A stretch of 64,000 bases of DNA from Shinisaurus crocodilurus. Its lineage: Eukaryota > Chordata > Lepidosauria > Squamata > Shinisauridae. Every line of letters starts with the position of its first letter. The first letter of the stretch is position 1. The position numbers were made by a program, and so were the translations under genes. The notes under the pieces were generated by a model that searched no databases, was not told where the DNA came from, and was given only the letters and a program-made list of their open reading frames with translations. The stretch spans positions 36,920,339-36,984,338 of the forward strand of contig CM037879.1 of the NCBI GenBank assembly GCA_021292165.1. Reading direction: 5' to 3'. Of this stretch, positions 20,650 to 32,409 are shown piece after piece.

Positions 20650-22150
20650 AGTTTTACTACTGTAACAGTCCTATACATGTCTACTCAGAAATAAGGTCCA
20701 TTGAGTTCAGTGGGACTTAATCCCAGTAAGTGTGCATAGAATTGTAGCATAAGTGTATGTGTTGAGCCTCTCAAATAGCCAGTCTGCTTTCTCACTGGGA
20801 CTTTCGTATTGCTGCAATGCAACCATGTAGGCAAGACCACAGTCCCATTCACTGCAAATTGTGCCGCCTATTCTGCACTTAGTAAATGTGAGTCTTTAAA
20901 TAACAGGAACAATTTGTCTGAGAGGCCATCTGTTGTCTCCTCTGCATCACAGGATTTGAGACGGATTGGAACCGAGATCAGGAGGTAGGAACTTTAGGGG
21001 GCTCATGCTTCAGCTTGGCTTGGCTTGCAATCCATTTGTAAATAACAGGTTCACAAGCAAGTCAGTAGGAGGAGGGAATATTTCAGTTTTAAGAGGGAGG
21101 AGTTCTTCATTACAGTTGTGGTTGTTGCCTTTTTAGTTTGTTACATACACTCGTATGGAGTGTTTGTATGCCAAATGCCACTTTCAAAGATAGAATTAAA
21201 TATGTCACGTTCATTAGTCACAAATGTCGCCTGTCTATCTTGACCCCCTGTCGGGTTTACATTTACTTCAAGGCTCTGAAAAGATTCCAACTGATTATAC
21301 CAATAAAGTGTAATTTGAGAACCCATGATGTCAAATCAATAAAACAGATTTATTTAACAACAATCCAGTTGTATTATTCCCTTTAGAAGGAAAAGTGCAT
21401 GGCTGGGTCTCCCAATGTGGAAAATCTAAGTCTGGATCCAACGCAGTGACTGCAGGCATCCAGTATTACGCAATACTGGCAAACAAAATTGATGTAGTAC
21501 AAAACAATTGCTGTAGATCTCATTAATCAAATCTCCATTATTTAGAATGCATAATAATTGTGTAATTTATATAGAATAACATCATTGTTGCTCTGTTCAA
21601 ATTTCACGCCTCTCTATTTGAATATTCTGGGAATGTTTCCAAGGTATTCAGACATGATGATCCAATGGCTCTGTTTTTGATGTTTCATGCTGTTGCTGTG
21701 TTCATTTGGAATTATTATTATTAGTATTGCTGCTGCTGCTGCTGCTGCTGCTGCTACTACTACTATAAATGGTCAGACATCATCAGTGGCAGGTTGCCTA
21801 GGTAGCATGTCATTTCAGTGCCCCGTATGAAATAGAAGCTAAGGCCTGATTTAGAGATGATGCTAGGCGTGGAAGAAAAACTTGCACATTTAGTGATCTG
21901 TGTGACTGGTGTTTCATTTAAACCATGCCCTCTGCTGCTATATGTGCGGCATCAGAGTGGTTGCCTCATGGGTCATGGATCTCTTGTGTGCTAAGGCTGC
22001 ACAGGTCACACAGCAACTCAAGTTTAAATGAGATGCCAACTGCACAGAACACTGCTTAGGTAAATTTTCCCAGCATCCTGTGTAAATCAAGCCTCCTGAT
22101 AGATATATGGATGCCATCAAATACCACAGCTTGCCTCAGCTGAACCCACA
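20650..22150. other. Intergenic stretch without recognised gene
   Basis: Apart from a decayed AAGTAAGCCCCATTGAATT-type piece (20660-20750) and the TGC microsatellite, I see no coding domain or clear element. ORFs here are short and without recognisable similarity. Confidence 0.5.
21727..21766. repeat. (TGC)n microsatellite grading into (TAC)n
   Basis: Nine or more TGC triplets are followed by TAC triplets. Confidence 0.95.
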
Positions 22151-22345
22151 ATAAGAATATAAGAGCTATGCTGGATCAGACCAAGGGTCCATCTAGTCCA
22201 GCTTTTCACACAGTGGCAAACCAGCTGCCCATGGGATCCCACAAGCAGGACATGAGTGCAACAGCACCTTCCCACTCATGTTCCCCAGCAACTGGAGTAC
22301 ATAGGCACACTGCCTCTGATACTGAAGGAAGCATGTAGCCAATCA
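22150..22345 (-). mobile_element. CR1 3' fragment, lineage B
   Basis: TATGCTGGATCAGACCAAGG and CCATCTAGTCCAGC are the reverse complement of the lineage B tail. The fragment also holds the CCCATGGGATCCCACAAGCA body. Confidence 0.8.
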
Positions 22346-23127
22346 GGACTAGTAGCCATTGATAGCCTTCTTCAGTTTTTGAGGGGCGGGGGAAATGTGG
22401 CGTGATGTGTGTCTCCCAAACTGGTGGGGAAGAGAGGTGTCCGCCATTTGCAGTTTGTGGCAGTTCAACTTCTTCCCCAGAGCTTCTTAATTTTCATTTG
22501 TTTGTGTGTAACCGCTCCTTTGCACCTCCGAGCAGGCTGCTTCGGGAAATTGCATTTGGGTGCTTTTTTTAAAACAACAACCCCAATTTCACTCCTCCGC
22601 ACATGCGCACCTCTGCATAAGCAGTGGACCAGGAAAAAAAACCCTCTTGTGAAATGGCCGTTTCCCCTGGATGTGAAAGGCAGTTACCATACTGCCATGG
22701 AGTTTGAGAGAGGGCAGGAGCGGGAGGCTTGCCCCCCCTTGTTTTAATAGCCACGTTCACCCCCTTGCCAAAAGAAGAGGGAGCTGTAAATTAGCCAAAT
22801 GGCATGTCTGCTCAGAAGTAAATCTCATTCTCTCCAGTGCCCTTACTCCCAAGTGTATCACATTGATTCAACAGGAGCCTTGTGCTCAGGAAACTCAGAA
22901 CGAGAGGAACACTGCTTTGGGAAATTGCATTTGGGGGGAGGGGCGCGGGCGCGGGGCGCTGATCCTGCTGGATTCATCCTGACCCCATGGGAGGGTGGCG
23001 GCAGCAGCAGCAGCCTTCTACTTTTTAGTGAGGGGCTGGAAGAGCTTTTTCCTTTCTTTAAAGATCGCGCCTGCGCTCGTTCGCACCTGCGGAGAGGCAA
23101 TGAAGCAATTTTTTTTAAAAGCCCTTT

Positions 23128-23294
23128 CATAGATCATAGAGTTGGAAGGAGCCTACAAGGCTATTGAGTCCAACCCCCTGCTCAATGCAGGAAACTAGAG
23201 GAGGGGGTCTCCCATCCAAGTAATAACCAGGCCTGACCCTGCTTAGCTTTCCACGCTCAGACAAGCTGAGCCAGCGTAAGCCACAGGCCTGTAT
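23128..23294 (-). mobile_element. 5S-rRNA-derived SINE with CR1 tail, copy 1
   Basis: On the minus strand the head reads GGCCTGTGGCTTACGC, then GGAAAGCTAAGCAGGGTCAG and TTACTTGGATGGGAGACC. These match vertebrate 5S rRNA, including its internal control region (A box, intermediate element, C box). The tail TGAGCAGGGGGTTGGACTC .. CCTTCCAACTCTATGATC matches the 3' end of the full-length CR1 at 14584-19113. The head gives RNA polymerase III transcription and the tail should recruit the CR1 reverse transcriptase. Confidence 0.85.
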
Positions 23295-23439
23295 AACAGC
23301 CAGTTCTGCTGCTACGGAGTTAGGTGTGGGGTGGCAAACCAGGATGATTGCAGTACATTTAATAAGAGTGTGTCCTGTGAGGAGTGACTGCGGAACATGA
23401 ATATAGCGGTACTGTTCTGCTAACTTGACTATATACAGT

Positions 23440-23845
23440 GTAGATCCACCCCAAGTGTGGTTGCACTATAGATTTGTATAAGGGCAGTATGATCTTGGCA
23501 GTTTTATTTTCAATTCCTTTCCTAATTATGCCTAACATGGAGTTTGCCTTTTTCACAGCAGCCGCGCATTGCATTGACATTTTCATCAAGCTGTCTACCA
23601 CAACCCCAAGATCTCTTTCTTGGTCAGTCACTGCTAGCTCAGATCTCATCAAATTATACTTGAAGTTGGGATTTTTCACCCCAACGAGCATTACTTTACC
23701 CTTGCTTACATTGAACCACATCACATTTGCCATTTTGATGCCCATTCTCCCAGTTTGGAGAGATCCTTTTGGAGTTCCTCACAATCCCTTTTTGTTTTCA
23801 CCACCCAAAACAATTTGGTGGTGTCATCATTTAACAGCTGTCATT
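23440..23845 (-). pseudogene. CR1 ORF2 C-terminal fragment
   Basis: The minus strand reads ..NFKYNLMRSELAVTDQERDL then GVVVDSLMKMS and IILPLYKSIVQPHL, the region just after the reverse transcriptase core of CR1 (compare ..EKDLGIVVDHKLNMS.. in the intact copy). It is truncated on both sides. Confidence 0.85.
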
Positions 23846-23962
23846 TTGCATATGTAGGAAAAGAATATTGTGGGCCGATCTACTGATCTTTTTTCTTTAA
23901 TATGATTTTAAGTTGGAAAACAACTTAAAACCAGTGGCAAAATGTCTGAAACTTCTACATCA

Positions 23963-24110
23963 GCCTTCCCCAACCTGGTGCCCTCCAGATGTTTTGGACT
24001 AGAGCTTCCATCAGCCCCAGCCAGCATGGGCAACGGTCAGGGATTATGAGAGCTGAAGTCCAAAACATCCAGAGATATACCATCTGCCCAGCCCTGGAAC
24101 CCTAGCTAAA
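23963..24110. mobile_element. Palindromic hAT-like MITE
   Basis: CCTTCCCCAACCTGGTGCCC, then CCAGATGTTTTGGACTAG, are mirrored by CTGAAGTCCAAAACATCC around CCAGCCAGCATGGGC. A half copy lies at 24764-24822. Confidence 0.65.
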
Positions 24111-24271
24111 ACAGTCAAAGGTGAGGTTTTATGGGAGTTGTAGGCCAAAATAACGGGAGGGCCACAAGTTGTCTACCCCTGTCTTAAATGGTGCTTTCAG
24201 AACATATTCATATTTGTTCTTTTAAACAAGGAACATGGCCAAACATGAGAGATTTAGATTTGATGCTAAAT

Positions 24272-24626
24272 CATGGGTAGGGAACCTTTTTTAGTCCAAG
24301 AGCCAAATTCAATTTTAGAGAAGCTCTTGGGGACTGCAATCTAGTGGTGGGTGGGGCTGAAGGCAAAGGGGGCGGGGTCAAAGGCACAAGGGAAGGGCTC
24401 AAAAATGCCAACATGTTTTCGCTTAAAGCTCTTACTGCCAGTAACTAAGCCTTGGGAGAGGCATTTCAACCCCTAGGAATGGGAGAAAAAACTATACATA
24501 AGCTGGGAAACCATCAAAGGACAGGTGATTAGTGGAAAGGGGGTGGGGACATGGGAAGGAGGTGGGACCATCTGGGGGACCCTAGCGGGGCTGGATTTTC
24601 ACCCTGGGCCTAATGTTCCCTGCCCC
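24272..24626. mobile_element. hAT non-autonomous element (GGGCCAAATTC family)
   Basis: The left end CATGGGTAGGGAACC and the right end GTTCCCTGCCCCA are inverted. The flanks TGCTAAAT and TGCTATAT match at 7 of 8 bases. The interior GAGCCAAATTCAATTTTAGA and AAAGCTCTTACTGCCAGTAA is shared with 45048-45839 and 58541-58800. Confidence 0.65.
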
Positions 24627-24821
24627 ATGCTATATAATGAAAGTAAAAAGAGGGGGGTGAGGCTAAAAGACCAGCAGTACGTGCACATTTTCCATTCTGC
24701 TTCTTGGGGGTGGTGAAGCACCAAAGGTAGTTTTATTCACCTTCCCACAGACCTGACCGCAGTCATCTACATCACTCCAGATGTGTTGGACTACAACCCC
24801 CATCATTCCCAGCCAGCAGTG

Positions 24822-25466
24822 CACCAATCCTATACTCGAGCGACGCCAGCTTTGGCACCATAGGATATGGCAGATGTCCTGCTACACCGGTGGAACTTAA
24901 GACACGCCACCGGCATGACAGATGCGCCAGTGGAATGCATCACATACCCTGACAAATCACTCCACCAGAGTACCCGCACTGCCGGTGAGAATACGCCATG
25001 GAATGACCAAAATAGGGGAGAGTCATGGGCGTGAGGACACGGGAGGAATACATGCCGTATCCTATATTACTCCAGACCAAACCCCTGCCGGAAGGGATGC
25101 CTGGGATCTGGTAATACGAGGGTCATTGCTGCCTGTGCCAGTGGGGCTGGTGGACTGAGGGCACTGTAGCATCATTTTGTGTATTGTCTGTGTTGTGATG
25201 CATGATGACTTGAGTTCATTGGCTCCCTCTGCAGGGTCGTTGCCAACACAGTCCCTGTCCTGACTGGTGGGCTTTGGTGGTGTTTCCAGGGTCACTGGGG
25301 TCATGTCTGCCAGGTGTCTTTGTTGTTTTTTGGGGGGTGGGTTGCCATTTTCTGTAATGTGCTTTTCCCTCCCAGAACGAGTGGGTATAGGATACAGCGG
25401 CCATTCCACTGGCATAGCAGCAGTGTAGCTCCCCACCTCCCCCTGCTTAATTAGGGTATAGGATTG
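24822..25466. mobile_element. Unclassified DNA-element-like repeat with CAATCCTATAC ends
   Basis: CACCAATCCTATACTCGAGC at the left is mirrored by GGGTATAGGATTG at the right. GGAATGACC and GGCCATTCCACTGGCATAGC echo each other internally. No coding domain is recognisable. A MITE-type interpretation is likely but unproven. Confidence 0.4.
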
Positions 25467-25599
25467 CTCAATTAATCCTGTCCAGAAAACACTGCCACAG
25501 TTTGCATTTTGGTCTGCAAACTTGTTCTTTTGTTTTGCCGGCTTTACTGGCTGCAGTTTGTATTTCATGTGACTGTGCTATTTATGGAGGAGTAAATAT

Positions 25600-26215
25600 T
25601 GCCAGGGGGGTCTGTTTAAAAAGGCCAATGACCTGGATATTTTTTTTCCGATTGAATTAGCTCCAAAAATCAGACATGTTTAACCACTGATCTTTTCCTT
25701 TATAGCTGTAGACTATAAGTCATTTTAACATCTTGATGCACTATCAACTTACGAGATCAGCTGTGAGGCAGAAAGGAAAACTCGTGTGCACGGGTCTAAT
25801 TTGGTAATCATTTGTAGCATTTCTGGTTGGACTTAATTGTAACTTTTTTTTTTTAATTGCCAACGGATAATATCTGCATCATTTTCCAGTAACGTAGTTT
25901 TTATTCATGAATATTATTGCCCTGGAAATGTCTTTATAATGCAAATGAGCAATTCCTTTTAATAACTATTTGCTTTTACAGAAATGTCATGATTTTTTAA
26001 AGAATGAAATTGGGTTTTAATGAAGACTGGGAATGAATATGTCTCTCCTGTAAATATAGTAAGAACAGTTTGTTGTTGTGTTGCATAATAATAACCTGAA
26101 ACCAAAATAGCCCAGATACAAGGCCAGTGTTCTGTGGCTTCATCATCTATTTATTTATTTCTAGCATTTTCATTCTGCCAATTAACCCAAAGCATTTCAG
26201 CAAATATATTATCTA
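25600..26215. promoter_or_regulatory. Candidate conserved non-coding element
   Basis: This is an AT-rich, apparently single-copy block without repeat signatures. It contains an octamer-type motif (AATGCAAATGAG) and homeobox-like TAAT cores. The character resembles vertebrate conserved enhancers, but conservation cannot be judged from one sequence. Confidence 0.2.
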
Positions 26216-27055
26216 CGGCATAGGTGGGCAACCGGCGGACGTGCTCTGTGTGTGATTCTACAGCGAGTGATAATGGCTATGGGGAAAATGTTTAATACAT
26301 TTTTTGTTTTGTTAGACAAAAGGAACCATCAGACACATCCTGTGCAAAGGATTATATGCAGTGTGAAATGTAACTGTCACTGTCAAAAGAGCAAAGTAGA
26401 CTCAAAAGTGAGATCTTTCATAACGTATGTTTTTCAATACATGCTTGGTATGGCAGACTGCCTTTCTGCCTAACGAGTAGGCATCTGTCTTTTTTACACT
26501 GCCAGACCAACTGACATTTCTCTCCCCTTTGTCTTCGAAACCATGCAACAGAAAATCTAGAACTGGAACCTGGAATTCTAGTTAGTCACATATATCATTT
26601 ATATAGCACTTATATTTATAGCATTATGCAGCACAATCCCTTGTGTGTGGACTCAGAAGGAAGCCCCACTGTGTTCAATGTCGCTTACCGGTACTTATTA
26701 AATTAAATTAGGGATGGTCACTTCTTTGGGAGTCAGGAATCCTTGCTGATCTACTGCAAATCACCCAACAGATCTGCCAGTAGATTCAGATATTTTGTTC
26801 AACCCTGGTTTACTACTAAGGAAGTGTGCATAGGATTGCAGCCCAAATCATTGAACACACTTTATCTCAGTCATCTTTATAACAAGCTTCTATAGTAAGC
26901 CAGTAGTATCCCCATATTATAGATGGGGAAGAGAGCCGAAATTGAGAGTGGCCCCAGAGATCAATGTACCAGTAAGTCTTGAATCAGGGGCTTACCAGCC
27001 CCCATACACAAGCTCTGAATCGCTATATTTGCAGCAAGTTAGTATCTATAAACTG

Positions 27056-27186
27056 TGGGTTGGATCCAGTCCAAGTTAGTAGAATTAAGTTCCCACTGAA
27101 ATCAGTGGGATGTAAGTGATTACTAACTTGTCTCCCTGTTTTCAATAGAACCCAAATTCAATTTACTTACTGTGGATCCAACCCTA
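27056..27186. mobile_element. MITE-like inverted repeat with GGTTGGATCCA ends
   Basis: GTGGGTTGGATCCAGTCC on the left and GTGGATCCAACCC on the right are inverted. TTCCCACTGAAATCAGTGGGA forms the centre. Confidence 0.5.
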
Positions 27187-27603
27187 TAAAGCCTAAACTT
27201 GTAAATCAAAACCAGCTGGTAATCCAAGATGACCTCTGGTTTTCCTAAGAATGAGCTCTCAAGTGTATTGTAATCCTTTGATGAATTAATATAACCGTGG
27301 TTTTCTCCAAGGGGTATTTGCTGAAAATAAATGATACACTTTTCTTTAAAACAGATTCAGCCATGCATTAGAAGACATTCCATAATTTGCTTAGAACAGG
27401 TTTTTGAAAGGACAACCTTTATGGCTTCCTTGTGGTGTGAAGACAACTATTACACTTTCATTGTAGCATGAGAAATCATACATTTTCTTTCTTACAGCCA
27501 ACCACATGGAGATTGCTTGAAAGCCTTCTGAATTAAAATTCAGCTGCTGCATTTGTCTTCTGCAGCCATGATCCAGCAAAACCATATGATCATATGGCCA
27601 AGA

Positions 27604-27626
27604 AAACACACACACACACACACACA
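27604..27626. repeat. (CA)n microsatellite
   Basis: An uninterrupted run of about eleven CA units. Confidence 0.95.
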
Positions 27627-27893
27627 TTCTGCATGGGTGAGAGTGTGTCTTTGAACTGCAGCCCCTTATACTGCTGAAAGAGGCAAGCTGAAGTTGAGTT
27701 TGCACTTAAACGGAAAGGTAGGTTTTCAGTACAGAATGTGGTAACCAAAGGCTTCTGGCTCTTGGGGATCTTATTTTTTCATTGATTTATTTAAATCTTG
27801 TAAGCCCTCTTAATATTTTCCATGTGGCCTTGGGGCCATCTGAAGTACACCGTTTTATGAATCACAGCAAAAGACACCACAAATATGCACATA

Positions 27894-28145
27894 TAGTCAT
27901 GCCTTGGATTGAGAGCATAATTCGTTCCGGAAACATGCTTGTAATCCAAAACACTCTTATATCAAAACGAAATCCCCCCCAAAAAAATTTGTACAGAGAT
28001 TTTTAATTTAAGCCATACTACAGTACTCGTATTGCAAGACGTCGCTTGTATATCAAGTAAATAAATAAATAAATAAATATTTAAAAATTTGCTTGTCTTG
28101 CAAAACGCTCTCAAACCAAGTTACTTGCAATCCAAGGTATTACTG
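27894..28145. mobile_element. Pogo/Tc1-mariner-like MITE, copy 2
   Basis: It is very similar over its length to 400-645, including GCATAATTCGTTC and GTATTGCAAGACGTCGCTTG. TA flanks lie at 27892-27893 and 28146-28147. It contains a short (AAAT)n expansion not seen in copy 1. Confidence 0.72.
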
Positions 28146-28294
28146 TATTATCCCTTTGCCTCTTCCCTGATTTCTTCTTTTTCTTCTATGAGCAAAATTA
28201 TAGCAGGACAGAGCCAGCAATTCTGCAGTCACTCCAGTGCACAGGAGCATCGACTACCCTCTACCAGGGCATATGTCCCTGTAGCCCAAGTATT

Positions 28295-28462
28295 CCAGCC
28301 TTCCCCAACCTGGCTCCCTCCAGATATGTTGGATGACAAGCTCCCATCACTCCCAGCCAGCATTGGACTACAACTCCCATCACCCACAGCCCACACAGCC
28401 CGTGTTGGGGTGATGGGAGTTGTAGTCCTGCACATCTGGAAGGTGCCAGATCGGGGGAGGCT
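28295..28462. mobile_element. Palindromic hAT-like MITE with extra inverted segment
   Basis: CCTTCCCCAACCTGGCTCCC is mirrored by GGGGGAGGCTGG. GGACTACAACTCCCATCACC is followed by GGTGATGGGAGTTGTAGTCC, a near-perfect hairpin. Confidence 0.65.
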
Positions 28463-28754
28463 GGTCTGTTCTGATTGGCAGAGGCTCTCCAGGATCCCGG
28501 GTAGCGGTCTTTCCCATCACCTGCTACCTGATCTTACCTTTTTGAATGAGAGGTAGTGGGGAGGATTGCACCTGGGACCTTCTGCACGCAAAGCAGGTGC
28601 AATACCATTGAGCTACAGTCCTTCCCTTCAGGGTTGACACAATCAGGGCCTTGTTAATCTCTCTGGCGTTCCCAGTTCTGTAAATTGACCTGTATGAAGT
28701 ACAGCACAGGTGCTTTAAGGGCCATCCCTTTGGACAGGCTTACAGCCTCTTTAG

Positions 28755-29133
28755 CAGCGCCAGCGCCAGGTTTTGGAAGGCCCTTGGGCAAGACTCCTTC
28801 AGTGGTCCCCCTCCCTCATTGAATCCACCTTCTCACCTCCACTGTTACCAGGAGCTATTGCTCCTCATCTTCCTTCTCATCATTTCTACCACTTGCTTGC
28901 CTGAGAGAACCAGTGAGCAAGTAGGCAGTGGCTTTGCTCCTCCTCCTCCTCCTCCTGCTCCTCCTCACCGCTTTCATTGTCTGGGCCAGAGTGAAAGTCA
29001 GGTGAACCCGCTGCTATTGCTGGTTGCAGTGGTGAAGAAAAGGAGCGAGGCCAGGGGGTCCATGTCAGTGGGCCCCTGCTGGAGTGGGTCCTCAGCAGGT
29101 GCCCAACTATGCCTACCCGTAACACTGGCCCTG
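28755..29133 (+). mobile_element. hAT MITE, CTCC-rich family, copy 2
   Basis: The left end CAGCGCCAGCGCCAGG and the right terminus AACACTGGCCCTG belong to the family of 5093-5434. It includes a (CTC)n run near 28938-28970. The target duplication has decayed. Confidence 0.7.
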
Positions 29134-29261
29134 TTTTTTGGTCCCATTTCTGCAGCTTTCTCATTACTGGTACAGAAGTCTGCCTGCATTATGTAAAGTG
29201 CACTCCTGGAGCCCAAGGGACTACTTATGTAGCCCAGTTGATAACCCATTTCCCACTGTTT

Positions 29262-30413
29262 GGGCTGGTTCGCATGACACAGGCTTTTTAACCCACGATG
29301 AGCCGTGGCGCGTGTTGGGCACATGCAGCCGCCATTTTGAATATGGTACCTCCAATCGGGGCAACGGGGTTGTGTCATGTGCGAACCCAACCATCATGAG
29401 TTATTCAAAGGTTAAAGAACCCTCACAAATCTAGGGTTATGCAAGGGTTGTTTAATCCTCAAATAACTCATGTGCACAGTGCAACCCGCAATCGGGATTG
29501 CATATTGAAAACGGTGGCTACACATACCCGGCATGTACTGCGGCTAATTGTGGGTTACAGGGCCGGCGCTACTGCTAGGCAGACCCAGGCGGCTGCCTAG
29601 GGCGCGTGACGGAAGAGGGGCGCAGAAACGGTGCGCTCCTTCATCGCCGCCGGCGCGCTCCTGCCCCGCCTGCCGCCTCCGCTGCGCCTCCCCGCCCGCC
29701 GCTGCCGCCTCCGCTGCACCTTCCCCCCCCCGCGCGCGCGCGCGCCCACCAGCCACCTACCTACCTACCTTCGCATCGTTTCCGGAGCCCCGCCGGCGTT
29801 GTTTTGGCAGAGGAACCAGGGCAACAGGGCTTAAACAGCCCTGTTGCCCTGGTTTCCCCGCCCCGGCAAAAAAAAAAAAAAGCGCTCTGCTCGGGCGGAG
29901 GCTCGCCAGGCGGAATGGAAAGTGAAACTCACCTCCCTCCGGAGCGGCTCGAGGGGGGGGGGAGGAGGGGGAGGAGGAGGCAGCCCAAAAGGGGAGGCGT
30001 GGGTCTGGCTAGAGACCAGCGGGGCACAAAGAAGGGGGCGCCTCTCTCCCGCGGGGGGGGGGGCCCTAGGGCTTTCGCACTGCTTGTTTACTCTGGAGTG
30101 CCACTCTTTGTTCACTCACTTTTTATTTATTTATTATTAATTTTAAACGTTGAATTTTCCAAAAGAAAAAAAAAAAAAGACGGCGGCGGCAGCAGCAGCA
30201 GCCAGCAGCGGGGGGGGGGGGGAGGTAGGTGGTGGCGGTGGCGTGGGGGGGGGTTTGCAGAGCAGGGCTGCTTTGCTCCGGAGCCCCCCCCCCCCACAGC
30301 ACAAGAGGGGTGGGTGCTAAATATAATTTGGCCTAGGGCGCCAAACAGCCCTGCACCGGTCCTGGTGGGTTATATAACCCACAACGAGCCAGCTGGGTTG
30401 TGTGAACCAGGCC
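29262..30413. mobile_element. Palindromic GGTTCGCATG-type MITE, split by a hAT
   Basis: The left end GGGCTGGTTCGCATGACAC and the right end TTGTGTGAACCAGGCC are inverted. The interior includes two GGGTTGT/AACCC mirror segments and ATGAGTTATTCAAAGGTTAA. The hAT at 29558-30364 sits in its GTGGGTTATATAACCCAC core. Relatives lie at 46565-46713, 50666-50905 and 59927-60284. Confidence 0.65.
29558..30364 (+). mobile_element. GC-rich hAT element with perfect 8-bp TSD
   Basis: The left end CAGGGCCGGCGCTACTG and the right end (reverse complement CAGGACCGGTGCAGGGC) are inverted. The flanks 29550-29557 and 30365-30372 are both GTGGGTTA. The interior is CpG-rich with G, C, GGC and CAG runs, so it behaves as a small CpG island. 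The open frames inside (for example 29606-30430) have low-complexity products and are not genes. An inverted relative lies at 55763-56620. Confidence 0.85.
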
Positions 30414-30659
30414 TTCTCTCTGGCATTTAGATGACAAGATCTAATTAAAAGAGATGGTTTTCTTGAGAATATGCAAGATTCAGGGCCATATCTATGTTTA
30501 GTGGAAGAGGAGGAGCTTTCTTTGGTTTTTTTTTTCTTGAATGGCCACCGTCCGTGGCTCTTCAGTGAGCTGGCAAGGCCCAAATGCTTAGTTCTATGGA
30601 GGCCCTTCTTCAGAGCCAGGCATTGTGGGAGGGAGTGTCCCAGGAGATAGCCTGTACCG

Positions 30660-30882
30660 CTCAAACAACAGTGTTAGGGGAAAGGAGGAGGAGTTGATGC
30701 CGCTGCCAACTTGCTCATTTGTTCTCTGCCTGTCAAGCAAGCAAGTGGTAGCAATGATGAGAAACAAGTTGGAGAGCAGTAGCAGCTGGTGACCATGGCA
30801 GTGAGAAGGTAGACTCACTGAGGGAGGGGGGCATTGAGGGTGTCTTGCCCAAGGACCCCCAGAAACCTGGAGTCAGGCCTGC
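30660..30882 (-). mobile_element. hAT MITE, CTCC-rich family, copy 3
   Basis: GTAGACTCACTGAGGGAGG, GTCTTGCCCAAGGACCCCC and AAACCTGGAGTCAGGCC are the reverse complement of the 5093-5434 family. The left boundary is uncertain. Confidence 0.6.
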
Positions 30883-31656
30883 CCCAATAATTAAATAGAG
30901 TATAAGCCAATTGTACTGAAGCACATGTAGGCTTAGGCCCATGCTTTTGAATCCCTCAATGCTAAATGTGTAAATGTTAAACAAAAGCAAAGCGGACCAC
31001 TTCAGAAACATAAACTCAGGCACACAGGCTAATTCACATGCCAATTACTACACTCTCCTCGTTTAGATGTTGAAAGCAACAGAATAGGACAATATACATA
31101 GATTGCAATAATCCGGAAAATTTATTAATCCATTTTACGCAGGCAGAATTATTGCTATTTAGATAGCAAAACTATCCTGTGCGTGTGGAAGCCAAAGCAT
31201 GCGGGAGTCCTTCAAAGAAAAACCACACCCTCAGTTGAGAGTAGAAATTCAGTTCCAGGGGTCTCATGGGTAAAGTGGGTCCAAGCCAAGCCAAACACGT
31301 TTTGATTGCATTTCAAATTAGACAAAGGAACTTTAGAGGTGAGTCATTGTGAGCAGGAAGAAGGGTGATTGATAAGTTCTCCTTAGGAAGCACCTGCAAG
31401 GGGTTGTGTGGCCTAATGGCAAAAGCCAGTGGTCATGCATTCTGTGCAAAACACGTTTGAGTAGAAAACAGGATAGCTGATAGGCTGAAAGCTGAGCATT
31501 TAACTTTGAGGACAGTTTAGCTAAATGGCAATATAAAGAAAGCCCATCTTGATATCTCTGCCATACTACACAAGCTTGCAATTTCATTCTATGGCATCCC
31601 TGTTAAATGCTGCTGAGGAAACTGGTAGATGTTCCCATTTATGCTAAACTTGCTTA

Positions 31657-31777
31657 AGGTGCAATCCTATGCAAATTTAGACAGAAAAAAGGCTTATAAC
31701 TCCCAGCATTCCCCAGACTCAGGCATGCTGGGAGTTGTAGGCCTTTTTTCTGTCTATACTTGCATAGGCTTGTGCTC
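31657..31777. mobile_element. TTA-flanked palindromic MITE (GCAATCCTATGC family)
   Basis: The ends AGGTGCAATCCTATGC and GCATAGGCTTGTGCTC are inverted with TTA on both sides. The inner arms ACTCCCAGCATTCCCC and GCATGCTGGGAGTTGTAGG form a long stem. Confidence 0.75.
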
Positions 31778-32036
31778 TTAAGCAGTTATATAATTACACA
31801 GATCTGTTTTGGGCACAAGTATATTGGTAATTAACTGGACTGGGAGCAGAGTCTAGTGGGGCACTGCTGTGGGCTGTCCAACTTACGTGGCTGAGTTGGA
31901 AAGTAGTACAGTTCTAGCAGGGCCGACCCAATATATTTTGCTGCCTGAGGCAAAGGACAGGATGGCATCCCAACCCACCCACCACACTTCCATGACTAAC
32001 CCGGCAGCTGAATCTTACTTGAGCACTGGCAACAGG

Positions 32037-32409
32037 CAGGGCTGGCATCAAGGGTAGGCATGATGAGTGGGCACCAGCCAAGGGACCACACCCCAGCAGG
32101 GCCCTGCGGACAAGAGCTGCTGGGGCTGCTCTTCCGCTTCACCGTTGCAACCTGCTTGTTCACCGTTGCAACTGCTGTTCAGACAATGGTGGTGGTGGTG
32201 GTGGTGAGAAGGGGGAGCGGTAGATGCCACTGCCGGCTTGCTCACTGGCTCTCTGCCTGTCCAGGCAAGCAAGTGGTAGCAATGATGAGAAAGAGGAGGG
32301 AGGAGCGAGAGCAGCTAATGACAATGGTGGTGAGAAGAGAGGCTCACTGAGGGAGGGGGCCACTGAGGGTGTCTTGTCCAAGGACCTCCAAAACCTCGAG
32401 CCGGCACTA
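32037..32409 (-). mobile_element. hAT MITE, CTCC-rich family, copy 4
   Basis: The left end CAGGGCTGGCATCAAGGG matches the 5093-5434 family. The flanks GCAACAGG and GCGACAGA agree at 6 of 8 bases. A (GGT)n run lies near 32190-32210. Confidence 0.72.

Noticed and set aside
25062..25568. 168-codon minus-strand ORF
   Set aside because: It sits across an unclassified DNA-element-like repeat, with no domain recognised and no splice or start context.
29606..30430. 274-codon open frame rich in Pro, Arg and Gly
   Set aside because: It spans the inside and outside of a hAT element with exact target duplication, and its product is compositionally driven.
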